From positions 185,407 through 249,406 of the forward strand of contig NZ_JACVAK010000005.1 of NCBI RefSeq assembly GCF_014851805.1: a stretch of DNA of 64,000 nt, read 5' to 3'. Positions 1-10,091 of the stretch are shown here, piece by piece; the first letter of the stretch is position 1; each line of letters starts with the position of its first letter. The notes below the pieces were generated by a model that saw only the letters and a list, made by a program, of their open reading frames with translations, made no database searches and was not told the DNA's origin. Position numbers and translations under genes: made by a program. The DNA comes from Pseudoxanthomonas sp. PXM02 (GTDB lineage: Bacteria > Pseudomonadota > Gammaproteobacteria > Xanthomonadales > Xanthomonadaceae).

Positions 1-44
1 CATGGGCGGGTGCTTCGGTCGTCGGAATGTCTTGCCTGATCAGT

Positions 45-61
45 TGCAAGACCCGTGCCGG
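45..61 (-). promoter_or_regulatory. sigma-54 promoter downstream of fleQ
   Basis: Read on the minus strand the site is CGGCACG-N4-TTGCA. The -24 GG and -12 GC are exactly 10 nt apart, as RpoN requires, and only the leading T of the consensus TGGCACG is changed. It lies just after the fleQ stop and points out of the window. The first three bases of the window are an ATG on the same strand, so the next flagellar gene may start there. In Xanthomonas the fliE operon follows fleQ, which makes it the likely target, but that gene is outside the view. Confidence 0.75.
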
Positions 62-80
62 AAACCACGCCCGCCGCCAG

Positions 81-1539
<1,459 letters not shown>

Positions 1540-1547
<8 letters not shown>

Positions 1548-1920
1548 GGCGGCTGTCTTTGAATTTTTCGAGGATGGGCAAGACTTCCTGGATGTAGGAA
1601 AGCTTGCTGACGAAGTCGTCGGCGCCGGCCCGCATCGCGTGTTCGCGGTGTTCGGCGTCGTCGAAATGGCTGGCGATCACGATGAAAGGCGGTGCGTCCT
1701 GCGTCTTGATCAGGCGGGTGGCCTGCAGGCCACCCATCTCCGGCATGGCCAGGTCCATCAGCACCACGTCCGGACGCAGGGTCTCGGAGCGCTCGATGGC
1801 TTCCAGGCCGTTGCTGGCGCGGCCCACGACGTCCAGCCACTCCACCTTGCGCAGGTGGCGCAGGGCGGCGTTGATGAAACCTTCGTGGTCGTCCACCAGC
1901 AGTACGGTGATCTTGCTCAT
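1540..1920 (-). CDS. single-domain CheY-like response regulator
   Basis: Stand-alone receiver of 126 aa with no output domain. Receiver residues are intact: acidic pair D10-D11, phosphoacceptor D56 in [10 protein letters not shown]84 and K106. It sits between rpoN and fleQ, 15 nt after rpoN and overlapping fleQ by 8 nt, so it is almost certainly translated with both. A receiver at this place is usual in xanthomonad flagellar clusters. It could act on FleQ or RpoN activity or on motor output; the partner kinase is not in the window, so the target is unknown. Confidence 0.9.
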
Positions 1921-1935
1921 TACGGTCGTGCTCCG

Positions 1936-3360
1936 TTATCCAGCCTTGGCCAAGACGGATACGGTAGCGCGTCGGCGTTCCCGGGCGGGAGCGATATCGA
2001 GCTGTTCCCGGTACTTCGCCACAGTTCGGCGGGCGATGTGGATGCCCTGGCGGGCCAGCAGGCCGGCGATCGCCTCGTCGGCCAGCGGCTTGCCGGCCGG
2101 CTCGGAGTCGATCAGGCGGCGCACCATGGCGCGCACGGCCGGGCCGGACACGTTGGCGCCTTCCAGGCGCACCGCGAAGAAGTGCTTCAGCTCGAAGGTG
2201 CCGCGCGGGGTCTGCATGTACTTGCCGGTGGTGATGCGCGAGACCGTGGACTCGTGCATGCCGATGGCGTCGGCGACTTCCTTCAGGGTCAGGGGGGCCA
2301 TCGCCTCGTCGCCCTGGGTCAGGAAGCCGGCCTGGCGCTCGACGATGGCGCGCGCGGTGCGCAGCAGGGTGTCGTAGCGGATCGACAGGCCACGGGTCAG
2401 CCAGCGGGCTTCCTGCAACATCTCGCGCAGCTTGCCGGCGCCTTCCGACGGCTCGGCCTGGTCCAGGGCGCGCTCCTGCATGGCATTCACGCGGATGCGC
2501 GGCGTGGTGGCCGGGTTCAGCGCCACGCGCCAGGCGCAGTCGGCGTGCCAGGCAACCACGTCCGGCACGATGTAGCCGGTCGGGGCGGGGGCCAGCGAGG
2601 CGCCCGGGCGGGCGTCCAGCGACAGCACCAGGCGCACGCCTTCCATGACCTGGGCGGTGTCCAGGTCCAGCAGGCGGGCGAGGGCGTCGTATTCGTGGGC
2701 GGCCAGCAGTGCCAGGCCTTCGGTGACGATGCGGCGGGCGATGTGGCGCGCCGGCACGCGACCCTGCAGGCAGTCCAGCTGCACCAGCAGGCATTCGCGC
2801 ACGTCGGCCGCGGCCAGGCCGGGGAACTCGCCGCGCAGCAGGCGCTCGCGCAGGCCCAGCACGGCGTCGGTGGTCAGGTCGAAGCGGGCCGAGGCCAGCA
2901 GCGCCAGCGTGTCGGGCGCCTGCTCCAGGTAGCCGGCATCGTTGGTGTGCTCCAGCCAGAAGGCGATCACGTCGAGCGCGCGGTCGTCCAGTTCCAGCGC
3001 CAGCCGGTCCAGCACGCGCACGTGCGGGTCGCTGGACTCGCCGGCTTCGACGCGCTGCATGCGGTCGTCGTCGCCGTCCTGCCAGCCGGCACCCGGGATG
3101 TCCCACAGGTTCGATTCCGGCAGTTCGTCGAACGCGGCGGTTTCCAGCGTGGCGACGTCCTGCGGCGGCAGCACGTCGATCTCGCCGTTCTGCTCGGCGT
3201 CGTGGGCTTCCTCGACTTCGAGCAGCGGATTCAGGTCCAGCGCGCGGCGCACTTCCATCTCCAGCTGCAGGCCGTCCAGCTGCAACAGCCGGATCGACTG
3301 CAGCAGTTGCGGCGTCAGGTGGAGTTGCTGGCCAAGCTGGGTGGAAAGTCCCGTCTTCAT
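1936..3360 (-). CDS. rpoN: RNA polymerase sigma-54 factor (flagellar-cluster copy)
   Basis: Sigma-54 of 474 aa. Region I is at the start, with the Gln/Leu-rich LTPQLLQSIRLLQL stretch (15-28) that contacts activator and blocks isomerisation. A degenerate acidic region II follows, then the core-binding domain, an HTH around 361-375 (EVADAIGMHESTVSR) and the RpoN box ARRTVAKYR (443-451) that reads the -24 GG. Xanthomonads often carry two rpoN genes, the one beside fleQ being rpoN2; whether a second copy exists here cannot be seen. The matching promoters at 45-61 and 7367-7382 are probable local targets. Confidence 0.95.
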   Translation of the reverse strand: MKTGLSTQLGQQLHLTPQLLQSIRLLQLDGLQLEMEVRRALDLNPLLEVEEAHDAEQNGEIDVLPPQDVATLETAAFDELPESNLWDIPGAGWQDGDDDRMQRVEAGESSDPHVRVLDRLALELDDRALDVIAFWLEHTNDAGYLEQAPDTLALLASARFDLTTDAVLGLRERLLRGEFPGLAAADVRECLLVQLDCLQGRVPARHIARRIVTEGLALLAAHEYDALARLLDLDTAQVMEGVRLVLSLDARPGASLAPAPTGYIVPDVVAWHADCAWRVALNPATTPRIRVNAMQERALDQAEPSEGAGKLREMLQEARWLTRGLSIRYDTLLRTARAIVERQAGFLTQGDEAMAPLTLKEVADAIGMHESTVSRITTGKYMQTPRGTFELKHFFAVRLEGANVSGPAVRAMVRRLIDSEPAGKPLADEAIAGLLARQGIHIARRTVAKYREQLDIAPARERRRATVSVLAKAG

Positions 3361-3598
3361 TCCCGTAATCCCCGATTCGATGGCGTGCCGAGGTCGGCTT
3401 CACATCGTGTTGACACTTTGCGGGGCGGGTGACGGAAAAAAAATCAGGGCGTTTCTGGTTGTGCTGCGGGCACGCCCCACGCGCCGTCAGGGTTTCCCCT
3501 ACAGCGTCGATTCAATGGCGGGAATGGGCGCCCTGCGGGGCGCTGCGATCACGGAATTCCGTCACGGAAAGGGCATCGCCCCCGGTGTACTGCAAGGC
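3361..3598. other. intergenic region before rpoN
   Basis: 238 bp between the rpoN start and the stop of the NarL-type regulator, both on the minus strand. It should hold the promoter of the rpoN-fleQ operon. I see no RpoN-type -24/-12 pair; GGCACG occurs once on the minus strand but has no GC at the right distance. A GC-rich stem around 3525-3545 may end the upstream transcript. Confidence 0.4.
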
Positions 3599-4231
3599 TC
3601 AGGCCAGTTCGTTCTGGTGGCGCGCGGCCAGCAACAGCAGATCGTTGGCGCGGCGGCAGCCGAGCGATTCCATCATGCGCGCGCGGTGCGTTTCCACCGT
3701 CTTGACGCTGATGCCGAGTTGCGCGGCGATTTCCTTGCTGCTCATGCCGCTGCCGAGTTGGCGCAGGATTTCGCGTTGCCGCGGCGACAGTGCGGCGATA
3801 CCGGTCGGACGCTGTGGATTGAGCATCGGCGCCAGCATCTTCGACGACACCTGCGGGCTGAGGAACACTTGGCCGCTCGCAGCGGCACGCAAGGCGAGTT
3901 CCAGTTCCATCGGCGCGGCTTCCTTGACGACGAAGCCGGCGCAACCGCGATCGAGGGCGACGCGCACCTGGGTGGGATCGTTGTGCATGGACATCATCAC
4001 CACGCGCGTCTGCGGCAGCGATTCGCGCAGCAGCGGCAGCAGTTCCAGACCGCTGCGGTCGGGCAGCGACAGGTCCAGCAGGATCAGGTCGGGACGGTGG
4101 ATCGCCGCCATATCGAGGGCCTGCTGGGCATTGCAGGCTTCGGCCACGACATCGACATCGGGCAACGCCTGCAGCAGGCGTCCAATGCCAGCGCGGACCA
4201 GGGTGTGGTCATCGACGATCAGTACACGCAC
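3599..4231 (-). CDS. NarL/FixJ-family response regulator
   Basis: Two-domain regulator of 210 aa. The receiver has D7-D8, phosphoacceptor D53 in LILLDLSLP, a Ser in VVMMSMH and K103. A LuxR-type HTH follows at about 148-190 (LSPRQREILRQLGSGMSSKE and on to VKTVETHRA). It lies in the flagellar cluster between rpoN and the PilZ-like gene and is followed on its own strand by rpoN, so it may control motility or adhesion genes. No histidine kinase is adjacent. The exact orthologue name is not clear to me, so no symbol is given. Confidence 0.88.
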   Translation of the reverse strand: MRVLIVDDHTLVRAGIGRLLQALPDVDVVAEACNAQQALDMAAIHRPDLILLDLSLPDRSGLELLPLLRESLPQTRVVMMSMHNDPTQVRVALDRGCAGFVVKEAAPMELELALRAAASGQVFLSPQVSSKMLAPMLNPQRPTGIAALSPRQREILRQLGSGMSSKEIAAQLGISVKTVETHRARMMESLGCRRANDLLLLAARHQNELA

Positions 4232-4450
4232 GGGGAGAGATCAGAGGCTGTCGCGTTGCAGGGTAGGGCCACGATAGCGGCGCGATGCCGTCGCGCCAAT
4301 TCATGGACGCGATGGAGATGTGAAATACCGACACGAGTCACACTTAGCGCACGCACGGCGCGCGCAAAACCACGAATTGCGCAAGGCGCAGACGTGACAG
4401 TCACATCGCCTGCGCGATGCGCCTGCAGCAGACATCTGCGCGAAACGTGT
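4232..4450. other. intergenic region upstream of the NarL-type regulator
   Basis: 219 bp between the PilZ-like gene and the regulator, both on the minus strand. It is less GC-biased than its surroundings and should carry the regulator promoter. Two RpoN-like patterns at its edges have spacings of 9 and 11 nt instead of 10, so I do not call them. Confidence 0.3.
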
Positions 4451-5035
4451 TTACGTACGGCTTGCAAGCTGCCGTGCCTCGGCGACCTGACGACGGTGCA
4501 GGCGGAACAGGTGACGGTCCATCGCTTCGGCGAGGCCGGCGTTCAACGCATCGAACTGCAGCCACAGGTGATGCAGCCCCTGCGAGCCTTCCACCTGGTC
4601 CATCACGGTGGCCGGCAACTCGATCTGGTCGCTCAGCCAGGCCGCGGGCTGCATGGTGACGATGCCGGGATCGCCGGCGGTGCACGCCAGCGGCGTCGTG
4701 CTATCCAGCCGCACACCACGATGTGACCAGCGCAACGCGATGACGGGCAGGGCTTCTTCGTGCCGGCGCGCGAGGCGGCCGAGCAACGACAACACCAGGT
4801 CGAGCTTGGCTTCGATGCGCTGCTGCGATGGCGTGGCTTCCTTGCGCTCCTCGGGATCGTCACCGCGGACGTCTTCGGCGATCGCCAGGCCTTTCAGCAG
4901 GGCTTCCGACGGCGCCTGCATCACCACGCGCCGACCGGGGTCGAAGCGCGCGGGGAGCACCGCGTCACACGTCAATGCTCCGTCGAACAGCGCGTGTTCC
5001 GCGGGATGTTCCACCAGGATGATCGACGTGGTCAT
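4451..5035 (-). CDS. PilZ-like flagellar-cluster protein
   Basis: 194-aa protein with a beta-rich core and a central charged helix (about 60-95) followed by RWSHRGVRL, which resembles the D/NxSxxGxxL strand of PilZ domains. The leading RxxxR c-di-GMP switch is not convincing, so binding may be lost. Xanthomonas encodes a non-canonical PilZ protein with extra helices that form a coiled coil, and this may be its counterpart; that is inference from layout and weak motif. It is the last gene of the fliD-fliS-fliT run, 3 nt after fliT. A c-di-GMP-independent adaptor for the motor or for FleQ is another possibility. Confidence 0.55.
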   Translation of the reverse strand: MTTSIILVEHPAEHALFDGALTCDAVLPARFDPGRRVVMQAPSEALLKGLAIAEDVRGDDPEERKEATPSQQRIEAKLDLVLSLLGRLARRHEEALPVIALRWSHRGVRLDSTTPLACTAGDPGIVTMQPAAWLSDQIELPATVMDQVEGSQGLHHLWLQFDALNAGLAEAMDRHLFRLHRRQVAEARQLASRT

Positions 5036-5038
5036 GGT

Positions 5039-5344
5039 TCAACCCTCGACGACGGACAGGTATGCGCGTGCGGCGCGATCCGCGCGCTGGGTGGCATGCA
5101 TGCGGACACGTGCCTGTTCGCGTGCGTCCTGCATGGATTTCTGCAGTTCGAGCTGGGCGCGCAACAGCACGGCCAGCGCGTCGTAACCGGCGGTCCTGCC
5201 GCCGTCGGCATGCAGGAACGCGCGCACGTCATGGTCGTGGCGGTTCAACAGGCGCTCCACGTCCTCCAGTTCACCGGCGTGCAGCGCGTGCCGCATGCCG
5301 TCAAGCTGGGCAAACAGATCGTCGAGGGCCGGCGCGGCGCTCAT
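5039..5344 (-). CDS. fliT: FliT-like flagellar chaperone
   Basis: 101-aa all-helical protein with Ala/Leu/Arg-rich amphipathic helices and no signal or membrane segment. FliT proteins are of this size and bind FliD before export. The gene sits directly after fliS and overlaps its stop by 4 nt (ATGA), the usual fliDST order. Sequence conservation in FliT is low, so the call rests mainly on position, length and composition. The transcript then runs 3 nt into the PilZ-like gene. Confidence 0.65.
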   Translation of the reverse strand: MSAAPALDDLFAQLDGMRHALHAGELEDVERLLNRHDHDVRAFLHADGGRTAGYDALAVLLRAQLELQKSMQDAREQARVRMHATQRADRAARAYLSVVEG

Positions 5345-5757
5345 CCTGCCGCGGCCATCGCCGGGACTTGGCGCTGCTCGCTGGGGATGGCGTTCCAGGC
5401 GGATTCGATCTCGCCCAACAGGTCCAGCGACTCGCGCAGGGCCGCGGGGTCGTTGTGCAGGTTGGCTTCGATCAGGCGCGTCTGCACGTAGTCGTACAGC
5501 GCCGAGAGGCTACCGGCGATCTCGCCGCCGGCTTCGTGGTCCAGCGAGCCGTTGAGGTGGCCGATGATGGCGCTGACTTCGCCGATGGCCTTGCCCTTGC
5601 GCGCCAGGTCGCCGCGCACCACGCAGGCTTCCGCCAGGCGCAGGCGCTCGCAGGCGCCCGACAGCAGCAGGGCGACCAGGCGGTGCGGATCCGCTTCCAT
5701 CACGGCGCTGCTGAGGCCGGTGTTGCGGTACTGCGCGGCATAGGACTGAAGTGACAT
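5341..5757 (-). CDS. fliS: flagellin chaperone FliS
   Basis: 138-aa FliS that binds the C-terminal disordered end of flagellin and stops early polymerisation in the cytoplasm. The start MSLQSYAAQYRN is typical, as are the SxxxExxPHRLVALLL segment and the final helices. An in-frame ATG 96 nt upstream exists, but the chosen ATG has AGGAGA 8 nt before it and matches the family length. It follows fliD with a 52-nt gap and overlaps fliT by 4 nt, so fliD, fliS and fliT are probably one unit from the sigma-54 promoter at 7367-7382. Confidence 0.93.
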   Translation of the reverse strand: MSLQSYAAQYRNTGLSSAVMEADPHRLVALLLSGACERLRLAEACVVRGDLARKGKAIGEVSAIIGHLNGSLDHEAGGEIAGSLSALYDYVQTRLIEANLHNDPAALRESLDLLGEIESAWNAIPSEQRQVPAMAAAG

Positions 5758-5809
5758 TCCATTTTCTCCTGGGGGCCCGGCGACGAAGGCGTATCCGGAC
5801 CCGCGGTGT

Positions 5810-7177
5810 TTAACTGCTCGTCTGAGCGGTGAGCGACGCCAGCTGCTGGGCAAGGGCGGAACTGGTGGTGTTCATCTGTGAAATCATGCTGTCCAACGCC
5901 ACGAACTGCGCCTTGTAGCGGTTGCCCACCGCTTCCATGCGCGCGTCGAGTGCGGTGCGCTGTGCTGTGACGTCCTTGATCTGTGCGTTCAGGCCGTTGG
6001 TGCGCAGGGTGAACGCGCCATCGGTGCCGACATAGCTGCCGACTGCCGTCTGCAGTCGTCCCGCGAACGCGGTCTCGCCGGTGAAGGCGGTGCGGATCTT
6101 TTCCGGGTCGGCGGTGAGCGCCGCGGTGAACTTGCTGCTGTCGAAGACCAGCGTGCCGTCCGAGGTCGGATAGCCCTTGGTCTGCAGGCCGATCGTCTTC
6201 GCATCCAGGCCCTGGGCGGCCAGGCCGCCGAGCAGATCGCCCATCAGGTTGCGCAACTGGCCCGCCGCGCTGCGCATCTGCGCGTCGCCGGTCAGGGCAG
6301 AGGGCTCGTTGCTCTCGGCGTTGTACTTGGTGCTGGTGTTGATCGCGGTGATGGCGGCGTTGTAGGCCGTCACGAAATCCTGGATCAACTTGCTGGCGGC
6401 CGCCGTGTCGGTGGACACGGTGACCGTGCTGGTGCCCTTGGTCTTCAGGTCCAGCGTCAGGCCGGGGACGGCCTCGGTGATCTTGTTGGTGCTGGCGGTG
6501 ACGGTCAGGCCATCGATCTTCACTTCCGCATCTGCGGCCGGCACGCGCTCTTCCAGGCTGCCGACCAGCGACTGCAGGTCGCTGCCGCCGGAGGCGAAGG
6601 CGAGGGTGAAGCCGTTGGCGGCACCGGTCTTGTCCGCCGACACCGACAGGTACTGGCCGTCATTGGACGTCAGCACGCTGGCCTGCACGCCCTTTGCGCG
6701 GGCGACGTCGTTGATGGCACCGCGCACGTCCTGCAGCGTGGCGCCCTCGGCGATGTCGATCGCCAGCGATTCGCCGCCGATGGTCAGCGTCAATTGGCCG
6801 GCGCCGAACGTCTGGGTGGCGGTGACCGGGGTATCGGTGATCCATTTGTTGGCGGTGGCCAGTTCGACCACCTCCAGGTTGTAGATGCCGTTGGGCGTGC
6901 CAGCGGAGACACTGGCACCGGCAACGGTGTCGGTACCCGACTTGACCGTGCGGACGTCGAATGCGGTGGCGGACTTCAACGCCTTGAGGGCGGTGTCCAG
7001 TGTGCTGAAGGCGGAACTGACGGTGCCGATGGCGGACAGCTTGAACTTGGCCTGGCTCTCGATGCGGTTCAGGCGGTTGTCGGCGGGCTTGCGATCGGCC
7101 GCGACCAGCTGTTCGACCATGCCGGTGATGTCCAGCCCCGAACCGATGCCGCCGTAACCCAGCGAATAATCTGCCAT
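5810..7177 (-). CDS. fliD: flagellar filament cap protein FliD (HAP2)
   Basis: 455-aa cap protein that sits at the filament tip and folds incoming flagellin. The conserved N-terminus is present (GIGSGLDITGMVEQLVAAD, with the following coiled-coil segment), as are the central D2/D3 beta domains rich in Ser/Thr/Gly and the C-terminal coiled coil ending in an Ala/Gln/Leu-rich helix. Length is normal for the shorter FliD types. Start ATG has an AGGAGACAGGG-like site before it. It has its own sigma-54 promoter about 180 nt upstream, which places it in an earlier class than the flagellins. Confidence 0.95.
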   Translation of the reverse strand: MADYSLGYGGIGSGLDITGMVEQLVAADRKPADNRLNRIESQAKFKLSAIGTVSSAFSTLDTALKALKSATAFDVRTVKSGTDTVAGASVSAGTPNGIYNLEVVELATANKWITDTPVTATQTFGAGQLTLTIGGESLAIDIAEGATLQDVRGAINDVARAKGVQASVLTSNDGQYLSVSADKTGAANGFTLAFASGGSDLQSLVGSLEERVPAADAEVKIDGLTVTASTNKITEAVPGLTLDLKTKGTSTVTVSTDTAAASKLIQDFVTAYNAAITAINTSTKYNAESNEPSALTGDAQMRSAAGQLRNLMGDLLGGLAAQGLDAKTIGLQTKGYPTSDGTLVFDSSKFTAALTADPEKIRTAFTGETAFAGRLQTAVGSYVGTDGAFTLRTNGLNAQIKDVTAQRTALDARMEAVGNRYKAQFVALDSMISQMNTTSSALAQQLASLTAQTSS

Positions 7178-7366
7178 TGCCCTGTCTCCTGTCTGGCCCT
7201 TTCCGCAAAAAGGGAGGCCGGGCGGGCCTCCATCCGATGACGAATGGGACCCGCCCGTGCACTACCAATAACGGCCCGGCTGAGCCGTTCTTTAGCCGCA
7301 TTTCTCCGTCTCCCACCGCCGCCGTGGGTCCGGCGTGCTGGTGAGAAATGCGGGCCTGCGGAGCGA

Positions 7367-7382
7367 TGCAGGGTTTGTGCCA
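7367..7382 (-). promoter_or_regulatory. sigma-54 promoter of fliD
   Basis: Minus-strand TGGCAC-N5-CTGCA with exactly 10 nt between the GG and GC dinucleotides. It begins about 30 nt beyond the flagellin terminator and would give a fliD leader of about 175 nt. Matches RpoN sites that depend on FleQ in Xanthomonas and Pseudomonas. The -12 box is CTGCA rather than TTGCA. Confidence 0.7.
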
Positions 7383-7413
7383 GAGCGGCCGCGATGCCCC
7401 CCGTCGAGCGGGC

Positions 7414-7444
7414 AAAAAAAGACCCCCTCCACGACGGGAGGGGG
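7414..7444 (-). terminator. rho-independent terminator of the flagellin array
   Basis: On the minus strand: 8-bp G/C stem (7437-7444 with 7423-7430), a 6-nt loop, then a T-rich tract opposite the seven A at 7414-7420. It is the only gap in the flagellin array with a clear U-tract, so transcription of the array probably ends here. Confidence 0.85.
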
Positions 7445-7524
7445 CTGGGGTACTGCCAAACGGAGGGAGACGAATCCGTCCGTGACGACAGGGAACTACG
7501 GAGGTCGTTACTGCGTGCCGCGCG

Positions 7525-8724
7525 TCAGCGCAGCAGGGACATCACGTTCTGGGGCACCTGGTTGGCCTGGGCCAGCATGGCCGTACCGGCCTGCTGCAGG
7601 ATCTGGGTGCGGGTCAGTTCGGCGGTTTCCTTGGCGAAGTCGGTGTCGCGGATGCGGCTTCGCGATGCGGCCAGGTTTTCCGAGCTGGTCTGCAGGTTGG
7701 CGACCACCGAGGTGAAGCGGTTCTGCACCGCACCCAGGTCGGCACGCGCCGAGTTCACGACGGTCAGCGCCTTGTCGACGATGGTGACCGCGCGCGAGGC
7801 GTTGAGATAGGTAGTGACATCCAGCTCGGACAGGCCTTTCACTTCACCCGCGCCAGGTGCGCCACTCGTGACGCCGACACCCGAGACGATGCCGGCGGCA
7901 CTGCTGGTGCCGTACACGATGTTGATGCCGGCGGCGGCTCCGCTGCTGTTGAGCGCCGCACCGACGGTGTAGTACGAACCGCTGGTGCCGGTGGACTCGG
8001 CGTAGAGGCCGTGCTCGCCGACCTTGGCGTTGATCGCGCCCATGATCTTGGCGGTGACCTGGGCGCCGGTGTCGCCTGTCTTCACGTCGACATCGTCGAT
8101 AGCGATCGTCGTGCCGGCGGGATTGGTCACCGAGATGTTGGTGATCTTGCCGTCGGCGGTCGCCGTACCCGTGGCCACGCCGACGCCGCTGGTGGAACCG
8201 AACTGGACCTTGCCCAGCGCGGTGGACTTGGCGTCGACGGTCTTGTCGATGGCGATGGCCTGGCCGGCGTTGGCGCCGACCTGGAACAGTTGGCTGGAAA
8301 ACGAACCGTCCAGCAGCTTGGTGCCGTTGAACTCCGACTGCTTGGCCACGCGATCGATCTCAAGCGTCAGCTGCTTGACCTCGGCGTTCAGCGCGGCGCG
8401 GTCGGAGGAGGAATTGGTCGCGTTGGACGATTGCACGGCCAGTTCGCGGATGCGTTGCAGGTTGTTGCCGATCTCGGTCAGCGAACCTTCGGCGACCTGC
8501 GCCAGCGAGATGCCGTCGTTGGCATTGCGCACGGCGACATCGAGGCCGCGGATCTGCGTGCTGAAGCGTTCGGAAATGGCCAGACCGGCCGCGTCGTCCT
8601 TCGCGCTGTTGATGCGCAGGCCGGACGAGAGGCGCTGGATGGTGGTGGCGAGCGAGGCGCCGCTGGTGCTCAGGTTGCGCTGGGCATTCAACGACATCGT
8701 ATTGGTGTTGATGACCTGTGCCAT
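7525..8724 (-). CDS. fliC: flagellin A (fifth and last in the array)
   Basis: 399-aa filament subunit. The N-terminal D0/D1 part (about 1-175, starting MAQVINTNTMSLNAQRNLS) and the C-terminal D1/D0 part (last ~90 residues ending QNVMSLLR) are nearly identical to the other four flagellins, while the middle (about 180-310) is unrelated at residue level and rich in Gly, Thr and Ser. The flg22-like segment RLSSGLRINSAKDDAAGLAI keeps the Asp at the place that matters for plant FLS2 recognition. This copy reads RELAVQSSN where copies B, C and D read RELSVQSAN. It is followed by the strong terminator at 7414-7444. Confidence 0.96.
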   Translation of the reverse strand: MAQVINTNTMSLNAQRNLSTSGASLATTIQRLSSGLRINSAKDDAAGLAISERFSTQIRGLDVAVRNANDGISLAQVAEGSLTEIGNNLQRIRELAVQSSNATNSSSDRAALNAEVKQLTLEIDRVAKQSEFNGTKLLDGSFSSQLFQVGANAGQAIAIDKTVDAKSTALGKVQFGSTSGVGVATGTATADGKITNISVTNPAGTTIAIDDVDVKTGDTGAQVTAKIMGAINAKVGEHGLYAESTGTSGSYYTVGAALNSSGAAAGINIVYGTSSAAGIVSGVGVTSGAPGAGEVKGLSELDVTTYLNASRAVTIVDKALTVVNSARADLGAVQNRFTSVVANLQTSSENLAASRSRIRDTDFAKETAELTRTQILQQAGTAMLAQANQVPQNVMSLLR

Positions 8725-8894
8725 GGCGCGGACCTGATGGAAAGAAACGGGTTACAACGGAGAAGGAAGGCCCGGCGCCCGCCACCAACCCGGTGGAGGG
8801 CGGAAGGAAGGCGAACCTTCCTTCCCGACGCGAAACGGAGGGAGACGAATCCTTCCGGGATGCCTGCGCCAGGCAACGATTCCTGTGAAGCGGT
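8725..8894. repeat. intercistronic hairpins between flagellin genes B and A
   Basis: Holds a hairpin GCCC-CACC...GGTG-GGGC (about 8777-8800) inside a 35-nt block (8770-8804) that is repeated exactly at 10141-10175, and beside it a perfect 10-bp stem with a four-base loop (8802-8825; TTCG loop in the transcribed strand). The 17-mer CGGAGGGAGACGAATCC follows at 8836-8852. No U-tract and no sigma-28 or sigma-54 site is visible. Confidence 0.7.
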
Positions 8895-10091
8895 TTAGCG
8901 GAGCAGCGACATCACGTTCTGCGGCACCTGGTTTGCCTGGGCCAGCATGGCCGTACCGGCCTGCTGCAGGATCTGGGTGCGGGTCAGTTCGGCGGTTTCC
9001 TTGGCGAAGTCCGTGTCGCGGATGCGGCTGCGCGAGGCGGCCAGGTTTTCCGAGCTGGTCTGCAGGTTGGCGACCACCGAGGTGAAGCGGTTCTGCACCG
9101 CGCCCAGGTCGGCGCGGGCGGAGTTGACCGACTTCAGTGCTTCGTCGACCACGTCCAGTGCCTGCTGCGCGCCCTTGACCGTGCTGATGTCCAGCTTGGA
9201 CACGACGACAGCGGTCTGGCTGGCGGCGGTACCGGCGGTGAAGTCCACGCCGATCTGCGCGGCAGTGGCGTTGGCGGGCGTGCCCGTCGTGCCCTGGCCA
9301 CCGGTGATGGTGCCGGCGGTGACGGTCAGGTCTTTGCCGGCCTTCAGCGATTCCAGCTTGATCGCACCACCGGAGGTGACGCTGGCGGACAGGCCGGTTT
9401 CGCCCATGCGCGAGTTGATGGCGGCGCTCAGCGTGTCGGCGATTTCCTTGCCCGTCGCGCCGGCCTTCCAGCTGACGTCGTCGAGGGTGACACCGTTCAG
9501 CGCGAAGCCGCTCAGCTTGCCGTCGGTCGTGGCGGCGACGGCAGCCGTACCGGTGCTGTCGGCAGCGAACTTGACGTTGCCCAGCGAGGCGGCCTTGGCA
9601 TCGACGGTCTTGTCGATGGCGATGGCCTGGCCGGCGTTGGCGCCGACCTGGAACAGCTGGCTGGAGAACGAACCGTCCAGCAGCTTGGTGCCGTTGAACT
9701 CGGACTGCTTGGCGACGCGGTCGATTTCGGCGGACAGCTGCTTCACTTCGGCGTTCAGCGCCGCACGGTCGGACGAGGAGTTCGTCGCGTTGGCCGACTG
9801 CACCGACAGCTCACGGATGCGCTGCAGGTTGTTGCCGATCTCGGTCAGCGAACCTTCCGCGACCTGAGCCAGCGAGATACCGTCGTTGGCGTTGCGCACG
9901 GCAACGTCCAGGCCACGGATCTGGGTGGAGAAGCGCTCGGAGATGGCCAGACCGGCGGCGTCGTCCTTTGCGCTGTTGATGCGCAGGCCCGACGACAGGC
10001 GCTGGATGGTGGTGGCGAGCGAAGCGCCGCTGGTGCTCAGGTTGCGCTGAGCGTTGAGCGACATCGTGTTGGTATTGATGACCTGTGCCAT
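8895..10091 (-). CDS. fliC: flagellin B
   Basis: 398-aa flagellin with the same conserved ends as its neighbours and its own central domain (about 180-300). The N-terminal 175 residues differ from copies C and D only at scattered positions (for example KQLSAEIDR here, KQLTAEIDR there). It has no obvious promoter in the 175-bp gap above it, so it is probably read from the promoter before the first flagellin gene. Ends in QNVMSLLR, the last helix that docks into the filament core and is bound by FliS. Confidence 0.96.
   Translation of the reverse strand: MAQVINTNTMSLNAQRNLSTSGASLATTIQRLSSGLRINSAKDDAAGLAISERFSTQIRGLDVAVRNANDGISLAQVAEGSLTEIGNNLQRIRELSVQSANATNSSSDRAALNAEVKQLSAEIDRVAKQSEFNGTKLLDGSFSSQLFQVGANAGQAIAIDKTVDAKAASLGNVKFAADSTGTAAVAATTDGKLSGFALNGVTLDDVSWKAGATGKEIADTLSAAINSRMGETGLSASVTSGGAIKLESLKAGKDLTVTAGTITGGQGTTGTPANATAAQIGVDFTAGTAASQTAVVVSKLDISTVKGAQQALDVVDEALKSVNSARADLGAVQNRFTSVVANLQTSSENLAASRSRIRDTDFAKETAELTRTQILQQAGTAMLAQANQVPQNVMSLLR

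Larger units (their letters stand above)
7178..7524. other. fliD leader and flagellin terminator region
   Basis: 347 bp between the last flagellin gene and fliD, both minus. From right to left it holds a 17-mer shared with two other flagellin intergenic gaps (7461-7477), a rho-independent terminator (7414-7444), a sigma-54 promoter (7367-7382) and a roughly 175-nt fliD leader. No ORF in it looks coding. Confidence 0.7.

Noticed and set aside
4255..4275. RpoN-like pattern TGG...TGCA before the NarL-type regulator
   Set aside because: Spacing is 9 nt and the -24 box is TGGCCC.
4449..4490. RpoN-like pattern GGCACG...TTGC on the minus strand
   Set aside because: GG to GC distance is 11 nt rather than 10 and it lies inside the end of the PilZ-like gene.
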